Made by a program: the position numbers and the translations under genes
Shown: positions 33,600-42,042 of the stretch, in pieces
Layout of the letters: the number at the start of each line of letters is the position of its first letter
Position numbering within the stretch: position 1 is the stretch's first letter
The notes under the pieces: generated by a model
The model's input: the letters and a program-made list of their open reading frames with translations, nothing else
Databases searched by the model: none
What the model was told of the DNA's origin: nothing
Assembly: GCF_003086355.1 (NCBI RefSeq)
Contig: NZ_CP031733.1
Location: forward strand, 1,798,001 to 1,862,000
Direction of reading: 5' to 3'
Source of the DNA: Streptococcus chenjunshii
Lineage (GTDB): Bacteria > Bacillota > Bacilli > Lactobacillales > Streptococcaceae
DNA length: 64,000 bases

Positions 33600-33959
33600 A
33601 TGTCAAATAAAGTCAGTCAGTATGGAATTTGTCCTTTTGCTACAACACAAAAAGTTTTAACTGGTAAATGGGGACTGGTTATTATCTATCAACTAAGTAC
33701 CGGAACAAAACGTTTTAATGAACTGCAGCGTTTAATCCCAGGTATTACGCAGACTATTCTGACAAGGCATCTTCGCCAATTAGAAACAGATAAAATCATT
33801 AAGCGGCAAGTTTTTGCAGAAGTGCCGCCTCGTGTTGAATATAGTTTAACAGACATAGGAAAACGTTTTCAATCTGTTTTAGATGCTATTGAACTTTGGG
33901 GACTTGACTATATTAATGAGCTCAATTTAACACCTTCGCAGAATGAAGCTAAGAACTAA
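33600..33959 (+). CDS. HxlR-family transcriptional regulator
   Basis: The product has 119 residues from ATG 33600 (site AAAGGAG); 35 upstream codons of the open frame are not typical. C11 in ICPFATTQKVLTGKWGLVI is the conserved HxlR cysteine, and the winged helix includes ELQRLIPGITQTILTRHL and DKIIKRQVFAEVPPRVEYSL. Such regulators often sense aldehydes or oxidants. It is divergent from the SnoaL-like gene, its probable target. Confidence 0.9.
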   Translation: MSNKVSQYGICPFATTQKVLTGKWGLVIIYQLSTGTKRFNELQRLIPGITQTILTRHLRQLETDKIIKRQVFAEVPPRVEYSLTDIGKRFQSVLDAIELWGLDYINELNLTPSQNEAKN

Positions 33960-34045
33960 GAAATGCAGCTCATTTAGCCGCAAAGCGAAGAACATTAAAA
34001 GCAGGTACTGAAATAACAAAACTAGAGTAAAAGGCTTCCAAACAA

Positions 34046-34106
34046 AAAAACTGTGCCAGGCAGACACGTTTGCATAGCAGTCGTGCCTGCCTGGCACAGT
34101 TTTTTA
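34046..34106. terminator. Bidirectional terminator between the HxlR gene and livF
   Basis: ACTGTGCCAGGCAG and CTGCCTGGCACAGT form a 14-bp stem flanked by A and T runs. Confidence 0.9.
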
Positions 34107-34180
34107 TTTTCAGCTAAAATCAAGCTTTCTAACTTTTTCATAAGCGGAAATGAATTTATTCTCAGAGATTCAGAGATAAT

Positions 34181-34891
34181 TTACCCACCCAAATAGGCTT
34201 TCCGCACCTCATCAGAGGCTAAAAGTTCCTCACCAGTACCCGAGAGAACAATCTTACCAGTTTCAAGAACATAGCCGCGATCTGCAATCGAAAGAGCTTT
34301 ATGTGCATTTTGCTCAATCAAAAGAACAGTTGTTCCCTGTTTTTGAATATCCTGAATAATATCAAAAATTTCCTGAATAAAAATCGGTGCCAGCCCCATC
34401 GAAGGCTCATCAAGCAGAAGGAGCTTGGGTTTGCTCATCAGCGCACGCCCCATAGCCAGCATCTGCTGTTCACCTCCCGAAAGTGTTGCTGCATCCTGAT
34501 TTTTTCGCTCCTCCAGACGCGGAAAACGGTCAAACACCCTCTGTAAATTGTTTTGATTCTCCTCACGGCTGTTGCTTAAAAAAGCACCCATTTCCAGATT
34601 CTCCAAAACAGTCAGGCCCGAAAAGACATGGCGTCCTTCAGGAACCTGAGAAAGACCGCTGGCAACAATTTTCCGCGTCGCAGCTTTCTGAATGGCTTCG
34701 CCTCTAAAAGTAATGCTTCCGCCGCTGGGACGGACCAATCCCGAGATAGTTCTCAAAATCGATGTTTTCCCTGCACCGTTAGCACCGATTAAGGAGACAA
34801 CCTCGCCTTCGTTAACCGTAAAAGAGACATCCTTAACGGCCTGAATAACCCCATAATGAACCGAGAGATTGTCAACTGTTAACATTGTCAT
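34181..34891 (-). CDS. livF: Branched-chain amino-acid ABC transporter ATPase LivF
   Basis: The product has 236 residues with Walker A GANGAGKTS, signature TLSGGEQQM and Walker B LLLLDEPSMGL. The length and VPEGRHVF are typical of LivF. The start overlaps the livG stop (TAATG). Last gene of livKHMGF. Confidence 0.95.
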   Translation of the reverse strand: MTMLTVDNLSVHYGVIQAVKDVSFTVNEGEVVSLIGANGAGKTSILRTISGLVRPSGGSITFRGEAIQKAATRKIVASGLSQVPEGRHVFSGLTVLENLEMGAFLSNSREENQNNLQRVFDRFPRLEERKNQDAATLSGGEQQMLAMGRALMSKPKLLLLDEPSMGLAPIFIQEIFDIIQDIQKQGTTVLLIEQNAHKALSIADRGYVLETGKIVLSGTGEELLASDEVRKAYLGG

Positions 34892-35655
34892 TAGATTTCA
34901 CCTCCCAGATAGGCCTCAATAACACGCTGGTCATTTTTAATTTCATCCGGTGTCCCTTGAGCAATCAGTCTGCCGTATTCTAAAACATAAATCCGTTCGG
35001 TCACATCCATAACCAAACTCATATCATGTTCAATCAGCATAATTGTAATGTTAAAACGATCTTTAATCTGCCGGATAAGCTCTGTCAGCTCTGCTGTTTC
35101 CTGCGGATTCATACCAGCTGCTGGTTCATCCAGAAAAAGAATTTTAGGTTTAGTTGCCAAAGCCCGGACAATCTCTAAGCGGCGCTGCTGACCGTAAGGC
35201 AGGTTTTTCGCTAAACTTTCGGCTTTATCTTCCAAACCAAAAATAGATAGCAAATTCAGTGCTTCTTTCTGCAGGTCCTGCTCGCTTTTATAAAATTTAG
35301 GCAGACGCAGAAGACTGGAGAAAATAGGCAGGGAACTGTTATTAGCCATGCCTATCAGTACATTGTCCAGAACAGTCATTTCCTTAAACAGGCGAATATT
35401 CTGGAAGGTGCGCGACAAGCCTAAAGAAGCAATTTTATAAGGGAGTTTTCCGTTCAAAATCGTACCATCAAGACTTACAGTACCTTCACTTGGTTCATAA
35501 ACACCGGTCAAAAGATTAAAGAGTGTCGTCTTTCCAGCACCATTGGGGCCGATGAGCCCAACAAGCTCTCCTTCATTTAACTCCATAGTCACATCGCCAA
35601 CCGCAGTCAGACCGCCAAAATTCTTTGTCACATTTTTTATTTCAAGAAGTGCCAT
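34891..35655 (-). CDS. livG: Branched-chain amino-acid ABC transporter ATPase LivG
   Basis: The product has 254 residues with Walker A GPNGAGKTT, signature near LPYGQQRRLEI and Walker B ILFLDEPAAGMNP. PAAGMNPQE is a LivG hallmark. Overlaps its neighbours on both sides by one base, showing tight coupling. Confidence 0.95.
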   Translation of the reverse strand: MALLEIKNVTKNFGGLTAVGDVTMELNEGELVGLIGPNGAGKTTLFNLLTGVYEPSEGTVSLDGTILNGKLPYKIASLGLSRTFQNIRLFKEMTVLDNVLIGMANNSSLPIFSSLLRLPKFYKSEQDLQKEALNLLSIFGLEDKAESLAKNLPYGQQRRLEIVRALATKPKILFLDEPAAGMNPQETAELTELIRQIKDRFNITIMLIEHDMSLVMDVTERIYVLEYGRLIAQGTPDEIKNDQRVIEAYLGGEI

Positions 35656-36611
35656 TAACGACTGCCCTCCTTAGACTTTTTTTTGAATAATCTTGCAAAA
35701 CTGAATTCTTTGGTTCCCAATAAGCCGCCGGGCCGGAAAACCATAACCAAAATCAGAGTTAATGAGTAGATAATCATCCGCAGGTCGGAAAAGTTTTGCA
35801 AATACATGTTCAGAATCCCCAAGACAACAGCGGCCACAATCGTGCCCGTCATAGAGCCGAGCCCGCCCAGAACAGCAATGATAAGATAATCGATCGATCT
35901 CATAATCGTAAAGTCTTTAGGGGCGATTGTCCCGATATAGCCTACATAAAGAGAACCAGCAATACTTGCTGTCATAGCTGCAATGGCAAAGGTCATCACC
36001 TTAACCTTAGTGGTGTTAACCCCCATAGCTTCCGCTGCAATTTCATCTTCCCGAACCGAAATAACTTGACGGCCAAAGGAACTGCGCAGGTAGTTCATAA
36101 AGAAGATGAGTATAAGAACAACAAAGATAAAGACCGTAGACCACTGTGAGTAGGGCAGAATGCCGGTTAAGCCTGCTGCTCCGTTAGTTAAATCGCCGCC
36201 ATTAACAATGGCAATTCGGATAATCTCTGATACTCCAAGCGTAGCAATCGCCAGATAATCTCCTTTTAACCGCAGGGTCGGAAAACCGACAATAACAGCG
36301 ATAACTCCGGCAAGAAGCGCGCCGACAATCATGGAGAGATAATAACCGCCATAAGTTGGGTTAAAGTCAGTCATAATCGCTGTTGCATAGGCACCAATAG
36401 CCATAAAACCTGCCTGCCCTAAAGAAAACTGGCCGGAAAAGCCAAGAACCAGATTGGTTCCCATCGCCATGATCATCGAAATACCGATTCCCATGAGAAT
36501 CTGGATATAGTAAACGCCTAAAAAGCCAGAACTGATAAGCACTGCAAGAATAGTGTAGATAAGTGCAATTACAGCAATCCAGGCTAAAATAGATTTTAGA
36601 TTTTTTTTCAT
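35655..36611 (-). CDS. livM: Branched-chain amino-acid permease LivM
   Basis: The product has 318 residues with about nine membrane helices and the LivM signature SIAGSLYVGYIG and GGLGSMTGTIVAA. It pairs with LivH to form the channel. Confidence 0.94.
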   Translation of the reverse strand: MKKNLKSILAWIAVIALIYTILAVLISSGFLGVYYIQILMGIGISMIMAMGTNLVLGFSGQFSLGQAGFMAIGAYATAIMTDFNPTYGGYYLSMIVGALLAGVIAVIVGFPTLRLKGDYLAIATLGVSEIIRIAIVNGGDLTNGAAGLTGILPYSQWSTVFIFVVLILIFFMNYLRSSFGRQVISVREDEIAAEAMGVNTTKVKVMTFAIAAMTASIAGSLYVGYIGTIAPKDFTIMRSIDYLIIAVLGGLGSMTGTIVAAVVLGILNMYLQNFSDLRMIIYSLTLILVMVFRPGGLLGTKEFSFARLFKKKSKEGSR

Positions 36612-36615
36612 TGCC

Positions 36616-37485
36616 TTACACCTTCTCTTTCACATATTTGCCAAGAATACCCGCCGGACGGATCAAAAGAATAAAGATTAAAATCGCATAAACGACTGCA
36701 TCACGGTAGCTGGATAAACCGATAGAAATAGAGAATGTTTCCAGAAGACCGATAATAAAGCCACCCATTGCTGCTCCAGGGATAATTCCGATTCCGCCCA
36801 AAACAGCGGCTACAAAGGCCTTAATACCAGGAGTCATTCCCATCAGCGGATTAATGGAATTATAGTAAAGACCGATTAAAACACCGGCTGCTCCTGCCAT
36901 CGCTGAGCCCAGTGCAAAAGTGAAACTGATGGTGCTGTTGACATTGATACCCATCAGCCGCGCCGCATCACTGTCAACCGACACGGCCCTCATAGCTTTA
37001 CCCATCTTGGTTTTCTGAACAATAAACTGCAAAGCCAGCATCAAAATTACCGAAACAAGCAGAATAATGATTTGGACATTGCTGATACTTACAGGCCCTA
37101 ATGAATATTTAACTGTCTTAATCGCCTGCGGGAAGGGACGAGCCTGCGCTCCAACCAGATATACCATAGAGTATTCCAGAAAAAAGGAAACACCGATGGC
37201 TGTAATCAATGCAGCAATCCGTGTTGAATTGCGCAAGGGCCGGTAAGCCAGAAATTCAATAAGAACTCCTAAGGCTGCGGTAACCACTATCGTTAACACA
37301 AGAGCAACAAAAAAATTTAAATGATAGTAACTAATCAAGTAATAGCCGATAAAAGCACCCATCATATAAATATCACCGTGGGCAAAGTTGATCAACTTGA
37401 TGATCCCATAGACCATAGTGTATCCTAGGGCCAAAAGAGCGTAAACACTCCCTAAAATCAGACCGTTTACAAGCTGCTGGAGCAT
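36616..37485 (-). CDS. livH: Branched-chain amino-acid permease LivH
   Basis: The product has 289 residues from ATG 37485 (site GGTGA); an upstream reading of 18 codons lacks a site. Eight or so membrane helices; NGLILGSVYALLALGYTMVY and INFAHGDIYMMGAF are diagnostic. Confidence 0.95.
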   Translation of the reverse strand: MLQQLVNGLILGSVYALLALGYTMVYGIIKLINFAHGDIYMMGAFIGYYLISYYHLNFFVALVLTIVVTAALGVLIEFLAYRPLRNSTRIAALITAIGVSFFLEYSMVYLVGAQARPFPQAIKTVKYSLGPVSISNVQIIILLVSVILMLALQFIVQKTKMGKAMRAVSVDSDAARLMGINVNSTISFTFALGSAMAGAAGVLIGLYYNSINPLMGMTPGIKAFVAAVLGGIGIIPGAAMGGFIIGLLETFSISIGLSSYRDAVVYAILIFILLIRPAGILGKYVKEKV

Positions 37486-37514
37486 AATTTCACCAAACTT
37501 TCTAACATAATAAT

Positions 37515-37541
37515 ATATGGGGAGGCAAAGCTTCCCCATAT
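37515..37541 (-). other. Hairpin in the livK-livH gap
   Basis: ATATGGGGA and TCCCCATAT form a 9-bp stem with a 9-nt loop. Such hairpins after a binding-protein gene often stabilise its mRNA or reduce read-through, giving more binding protein than permease. Confidence 0.6.
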
Positions 37542-37555
37542 TTCCTTTTTAAAAC

Positions 37556-38725
37556 TTAGTCAGCTTCGACAACTTCTGATGAAGATTCCTCGCCATTGGT
37601 CAAACCGATAATAGAAACTGATTTAACCGGATTATGGCTTTTATCAATTGTCATTGTTCCGGTAACCCCTTCGAAATCTTCCAATTTCGCAAGGTTAGCT
37701 GCAATATCTTTAGAATTTTCAGCATCTTCGGCACTTTCAGCAATCATGTAGATTGAATCATAAGTCAAAGCCGCAAACATTGACGGTGCCTGACCGAACT
37801 TAGCTTCATAGGCCTGCACAAACTCAGCCGCCTTGTCAGAACTTGATGCCGAGAAACCAGAAATATAATAAACATTATTAGTATTTTCAGCACCGGCCAG
37901 ATTGATGAGCTGATCATCAGCAAAGCCATCAGGACCGACTATTGGTGCATCAATGCCCATTTCCCGAGCCTGTTTGATAATTGTACCGGTCTCTTGGTAA
38001 TAACCCGGCATGATAATCGCATCGTATTCTTTATTTTTGAACTTCGTCAAAGCCGATTGGAAATCGGTGTCTTTAGATTGGAAGGTTGCTTCAGTAACAA
38101 TATCACCCTTATATTCTTTCTTAAATTCTTCAGCGATTCCTTTAGCATAATCGCTGGAATTATCATAGTAAAGAACTACTTTGTCCGCTTTCAGATTTTC
38201 TGTCGCATATTTAGCAAGCACCTGCCCTTGGTAACTGTCAATAAAGGTGGTACGGAAAATGTATTCATAAGCTTCTCCATCCTTATTCACTGTTAAATCA
38301 TCCTGAGTTCCTGACGGTGTGATCAAAGGAACCGCCGCTGACTGGGCATTAGGACTGGCAGAAGCAACAGCTGATGAAGTTGCTGGACCGACAATAGCAT
38401 TAACCTTGCTTTCAGTTGCTAAATTAGTTGCTACAGTAGCTGCCTCTGAATTGTCTGATTTATTATCTTTAGAGACAAGTTCAAGCTTTTTGCCGTTAAC
38501 GCCTCCGGCTTTGTTGATTTCCTCAACCGCAAGCTCTGCGCCGTTCTTTTCAGCATTGGCATAGGCTGAAACATCGCCGGTTAATTCAAGATTCAAGCCG
38601 ATTTTTATCGTATCGCCGATGTCATTGCCTGCGGCTGATGAATTACTGGACGGTGCCGATCCACAGGCTGCCAGAACAATCGTACTCAAGAAAGCTGCTG
38701 CAGTTAAAGCAAATTTCTTCTTCAT
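37556..38725 (-). CDS. livK: Branched-chain amino-acid binding lipoprotein LivK
   Basis: The product has 389 residues with a lipoprotein signal peptide and lipobox LAAC (C21), then a Ser/Asn-rich linker and a type I periplasmic-binding fold (IKIGLNLELTGDVSAYANAE). It leads the liv operon, preceded by a promoter with a CodY-like box. Confidence 0.95.
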   Translation of the reverse strand: MKKKFALTAAAFLSTIVLAACGSAPSSNSSAAGNDIGDTIKIGLNLELTGDVSAYANAEKNGAELAVEEINKAGGVNGKKLELVSKDNKSDNSEAATVATNLATESKVNAIVGPATSSAVASASPNAQSAAVPLITPSGTQDDLTVNKDGEAYEYIFRTTFIDSYQGQVLAKYATENLKADKVVLYYDNSSDYAKGIAEEFKKEYKGDIVTEATFQSKDTDFQSALTKFKNKEYDAIIMPGYYQETGTIIKQAREMGIDAPIVGPDGFADDQLINLAGAENTNNVYYISGFSASSSDKAAEFVQAYEAKFGQAPSMFAALTYDSIYMIAESAEDAENSKDIAANLAKLEDFEGVTGTMTIDKSHNPVKSVSIIGLTNGEESSSEVVEAD

Positions 38726-38766
38726 ATTTTTCTCCTTAAATTTCTTAGTTAGTGATACGTTAATAA

Positions 38767-38795
38767 GAATACTGAATTATCTGAAAATTGTCAAG
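38767..38795 (-). promoter_or_regulatory. livK promoter with CodY box
   Basis: On the minus strand TTGACA and TATTCT are 17 bp apart. The 15-mer AATTATCTGAAAATT (+ strand 38776-38790) differs from the CodY consensus AATTTTCWGAAAATT at one base and covers the spacer and the edge of the -35. CodY, activated by branched-chain amino acids, should repress here. Confidence 0.8.
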
Positions 38796-38804
38796 ACTTT
38801 TAGA

Positions 38805-39065
38805 CTAATTTTTTTCTTCTCTGAAAAGACTGCCGACAAAATCACAATTAATATCATCCAGATGCGAAACCTTCACCTCTTTAACAAATTTAAGACGGGA
38901 GAGTTCGGCCAGTTTATCTGCTAAAACAGTCTTATCAACATAAATAAGCAAATAGCGCATCCGGCGCGAATGATAAATGATATCACCGATTCGGTTCAGT
39001 TTGCGGGCATCGCGGTTATAATAGAGATAAACAGCAATACCTTGCCTATCTTCCTTTTTTAGCAT
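38805..39065 (-). CDS. ylbG: YlbG family protein (UPF0298)
   Basis: The product has 86 residues from ATG 39065 (site GAGGAG). RQGIAVYLYYNRDARKLNRI and RRMRYLLIYVD are typical of the family. Function unknown; it always follows ylbF in streptococci and overlaps it here by 20 nt. Confidence 0.9.
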   Translation of the reverse strand: MLKKEDRQGIAVYLYYNRDARKLNRIGDIIYHSRRMRYLLIYVDKTVLADKLAELSRLKFVKEVKVSHLDDINCDFVGSLFREEKN

Positions 39066-39513
39066 GTTCTTCTCCTCTTTCTCGGATATTGCGGCCTCTC
39101 CCCTTTTCATGCGGACGTTTATGCGGAGCTAAGGGCAGCCCAGTATCAACAAAAATATCAGGCGAAACCGCTGCAGAAATTTTCTGTGAAAGTTCAGCCA
39201 ATACTTTCTGCACCTCAACTTCAGCCTGGCGGTAACGGATAAGACGGTCATTCATATCTATTTTGCGTTTTTGCGCCAGAAGCCTCCGGCGCAGTTTGAG
39301 GTTTTCTGCCCGTGCATTCTTATAAGGAGCCATTGTCTCATAGTTTTCCTGAAGCTCCTGAAAATGCTGGATATCCTGCTGCAGTTCTCTGTCATTTAGA
39401 AAAGCTGTTTTTGTCTCCCGGTATTTCTCCACAATTTCCAATTCTAAGAAAGCCTGCAGAACTGTCTCCATAGCATCCTCAACAGCTAGGAACTCTTCAT
39501 TAATCCTTAGCAT
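39046..39513 (-). CDS. YlbF/YmcA family protein
   Basis: The product has 155 residues from ATG 39513. It is helical, with the family region ETKTAFLNDRELQQDIQHFQ and a basic tail. In Bacillus YlbF, YmcA and RicT form a complex that promotes RNase Y cleavage. A perfect TATAAT lies only 6 nt upstream of the ATG with no ribosome site, so the mRNA may be leaderless. Confidence 0.88.
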   Translation of the reverse strand: MLRINEEFLAVEDAMETVLQAFLELEIVEKYRETKTAFLNDRELQQDIQHFQELQENYETMAPYKNARAENLKLRRRLLAQKRKIDMNDRLIRYRQAEVEVQKVLAELSQKISAAVSPDIFVDTGLPLAPHKRPHEKGRGRNIRERGEEHAKKGR

Positions 39514-39519
39514 AAGAAA

Positions 39520-39525
39520 ATTATA
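39520..39525 (-). promoter_or_regulatory. -10 box directly before the ylbF-like start
   Basis: TGGTATAAT on the minus strand is an extended -10; transcription would start at or within a base or two of the ATG at 39513. Confidence 0.55.
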
Positions 39526-39678
39526 CCATAAAAACTTTTCCATTAAAAATCTGTCCAATCTTCTTTAAAGGCAATACTGCTGATATTTAACTTATCTTGT
39601 CTGTATGCTGCCAAGTGCCGTCTGCAGCTCTTTGCCCCTTTATCTTTGTTTATCACTGAGTGACAAGGCATCATGTTA

Positions 39679-39846
39679 GAACTGAACACGCCCTAAACGC
39701 TGCAGGAAAAAGAGATACAATCGTTGGAAGCGTCAGTGACTTACGAGTGTGGCTGCTCTATGAGTATAAAACTTCCTAGAGTCTTAGGTGACTCTTCGTC
39801 AGTTTTCCTATTTTCCCATTGCGTTCTTAACCGCCTTTGTATTTTA
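39679..39846 (+). repeat. Dispersed intergenic repeat, copy F (not upstream of a gene)
   Basis: Arms AAACGC (in CCCTAAACGC) and GCGTTCTT match; the CTTTGTAT end points toward the clpP terminator rather than a start codon, making it an exception to the family pattern. Confidence 0.8.
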
Positions 39847-39849
39847 AAA

Positions 39850-39879
39850 AACAGCTTGAAGCACCTGCTCCAAGCTGTT
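39850..39879 (-). terminator. clpP terminator
   Basis: AACAGCTTG and CAAGCTGTT pair, followed on the minus strand by six T residues. Confidence 0.88.
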
Positions 39880-39906
39880 ATGATACTAAGCACAGCGGCT
39901 AAGACT

Positions 39907-40497
39907 TTATTTCAATTCATTATTTTCCATAATTTCATCAATAAAGCCATAGTCTAACGTTTCTTTCGCATCCATCCAGTAATCGCGTTCAGCATCTTTG
40001 TGAATCTGTTCAATCGGCTTACCGGAATTTTCTGATAAAATCTGTTCTAATTTATTACGGGTTTTTAAGAGCTGCTCCGCAACAATAGCCATATCTGACT
40101 GCTGTGTGCCGCTTCCGGTTCCTCCCATTGGCTGGTGGATGAGGTATTCAGCATTAGGGAGCATAAACCGCTTGCCTTTTGCCCCGCTTGAGGCGATAAT
40201 TGTTCCCATGGAAGCTGCCATCCCCATTACAATGGTCTGTACATCGGATTTAATAAAATTCATGGTATCCACGATAGCCAGACCGGCTGTGACAGAACCG
40301 CCAGGAGTGTTGACATAAAGGTAGATATCCTTGGTATTGTCTTGAGCATCCAGAAAAAGCAACTGAGCAATGATTGAGTTAGCCATATTGTCTTCAACCG
40401 GACCCGTTAACATAATGATACGGTCTTTTAAAAGACGAGAGTAGATATCATAAGAACGTTCGCCGCGGCTTGTTTGTTCAATAACTACAGGAATCAT
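39907..40497 (-). CDS. clpP: ATP-dependent Clp protease proteolytic subunit
   Basis: The product has 196 residues with the catalytic triad S96 (GMAASMG), H121 ([10 protein letters not shown]) and D172 (RDYWMD). It forms the tetradecameric protease chamber with ClpC, ClpE or ClpX. Single gene with its own terminator. Confidence 0.97.
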   Translation of the reverse strand: MIPVVIEQTSRGERSYDIYSRLLKDRIIMLTGPVEDNMANSIIAQLLFLDAQDNTKDIYLYVNTPGGSVTAGLAIVDTMNFIKSDVQTIVMGMAASMGTIIASSGAKGKRFMLPNAEYLIHQPMGGTGSGTQQSDMAIVAEQLLKTRNKLEQILSENSGKPIEQIHKDAERDYWMDAKETLDYGFIDEIMENNELK

Positions 40498-40585
40498 ATA
40501 TTTTCTCCATTTCTTTTAACTTTGATACTATTATAATCATTTGGTCAAGAAAGGTCAAATAATAAAATTGTTTTCAGAAAAAACT

Positions 40586-41215
40586 TTATTTTGTTCCAAA
40601 CAAGCGATCGCCTGCATCTCCCAGACCTGGAACAATATAGCCATTTGAATTCAGCTTTTCATCAAGCGCCGCAGTATAGATATCAAGATCAGGATGTGCC
40701 TCCTGCAGCACCTTAACTCCTTCGGGGGCTGATACCAGACAAACAAACTTAATATTGGCTGCTCCGCGCTTCTTCAAGGTATCCACAGCTAAAACAGCTG
40801 AACCTCCAGTCGCCAGCATAGGATCTACTAAAAAAATCTGACGCTGATCAATATCTTCCGGCAGCTTAACCAGATATTCAACCGGCTGCAGCGTTTCTTC
40901 ATCGCGGTACATGCCGATATGACCGACCTTCGCCGCTGGAACCAGACTGAGCAGACCGTCTACCATTCCGATACCAGCTCTCAAGATAGGAACAATAGCC
41001 AACTTCTTCCCAGCCAGCTGTTTCTGCTTGGTTTTGGTAATAGGAGTCTCAATTTCTACATCCTCCAAAGGCAGATCACGCGACACCTCATATCCCATGA
41101 GCATAGCAATTTCGTTAACCAGTTCCCGAAACTCCTTAGTCGATGTTTCCGTCTGACGCAAAATAGACAGCTTATGCTGAATAAGCGGATGTGAAATAAC
41201 TTGAAATTTTCCCAT
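40586..41215 (-). CDS. upp: Uracil phosphoribosyltransferase
   Basis: The product has 209 residues with the PRPP-binding motif [10 protein letters not shown] at 131-140 and a C-terminal uracil-binding [13 protein letters not shown]. It salvages uracil to UMP. The start has an AAAGGAG site; repeat copy G1 ends 17 nt upstream. Confidence 0.97.
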   Translation of the reverse strand: MGKFQVISHPLIQHKLSILRQTETSTKEFRELVNEIAMLMGYEVSRDLPLEDVEIETPITKTKQKQLAGKKLAIVPILRAGIGMVDGLLSLVPAAKVGHIGMYRDEETLQPVEYLVKLPEDIDQRQIFLVDPMLATGGSAVLAVDTLKKRGAANIKFVCLVSAPEGVKVLQEAHPDLDIYTAALDEKLNSNGYIVPGLGDAGDRLFGTK

Positions 41216-41232
41216 AATAAACTCCTTTAAAT

Positions 41233-41345
41233 AAGATACAAAGGCCGTATAAAGCTCACAGCAAAAATAGGAAAATGGACGAAGAAACGTCAGTTTCTAG
41301 GAGATTTTCTCTTTTTTGCACAGAGCTTAGGCCGTGTTCAATTCC
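41233..41345 (-). repeat. Dispersed intergenic repeat, copy G1 (short)
   Basis: Left arm AAGCTC (GGCCGTATAAAGCTC), right arm GAGCTT (CAGAGCTTAGGCCGTG). Short interior with inner inverted repeat around GACGAAGAAACGTC. Confidence 0.85.
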
Positions 41346-41348
41346 AAT

Positions 41349-41668
41349 AAGATAACAAAGGCCGTTAAAAAATCCGTATGAAAAGACGGTAAGCCAGAAA
41401 TCTCTGATTTCGTCAGCGCACCTCTGCCAGGACGACTAGAAGGGTGCAGTCGGCTATGAAGGCGACAAAGCCTTCAGACGGCTACGGCTGACGGCAAGCC
41501 AGAAATCTCTGATTTCGTCTGCGCCCCTCTGCCAGGACGACTAGAAAGGTGCAGCAGGCTGTCAAGACAGCAAAGCTTTCAGTCAGCTACTGCTAGAGCT
41601 ATTCTGGACTGTCACCGCGCCGAGACGGACTTCATCTTTTTCACTAGGATTTTAGGCCGTGTTCGCTT
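41349..41668 (-). repeat. Dispersed intergenic repeat, copy G2
   Basis: In tandem with G1. Left arm AAATCC, right arm GGATTT (GGATTTTAGGCCGTG). Two GGTAAGCCAGAAATC-type modules inside. Confidence 0.85.
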
Positions 41669-41784
41669 CTTTATACTGTATCTCTATTGATTATACCAAA
41701 ATTTACAAAAAAAGACTGTAAGTAAGACAAATAAGTTACTTCTCTTAAATGTATTTTATATTTATAAATGACTTCTCACAAAAC

Positions 41785-41810
41785 GAGGCAGGGACAAAAG
41801 CCCCTGCCTC
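41785..41810. terminator. Stem-loop terminator
   Basis: GAGGCAGGG and CCCTGCCTC pair around an 8-nt loop, followed by ATTTT. It stands between ftf and the upp repeats and probably ends the ftf transcript. Confidence 0.75.
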
Positions 41811-41905
41811 ATTTTACTTCTTAAACAGAAGAGTTTGGCACAATGGCTGATTGGAAATTCTTATCCCTTGCTGCACAAGGGACAGCCATCTCTAATTAAC
41901 TGTAC

Positions 41906-41972
41906 GGAGGCGGGACGGCAAAATCGAAAATGTCATTTTATGGCCATTTACCGATTGCTGTTCTGCTCTCTT
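41906..41972. repeat. Degenerate relative of the 21939-22001 hairpin
   Basis: GGCGGGACGGCAAAATCGAA and ACCGATTGCTGTTCTGCTCT with TGTCATTTTATGGCCATT between resemble the perfect terminator after the AlkD-like gene, so that hairpin also belongs to a dispersed family. The rest of 41669-42042 shows no gene. Confidence 0.6.
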
Positions 41973-42042
41973 ATGTCAATGAGGATTCACGTTCCTTAGC
42001 TTAAGGATTCACAGCTGCCTGACTTAAAACAGCTGTTCATAC

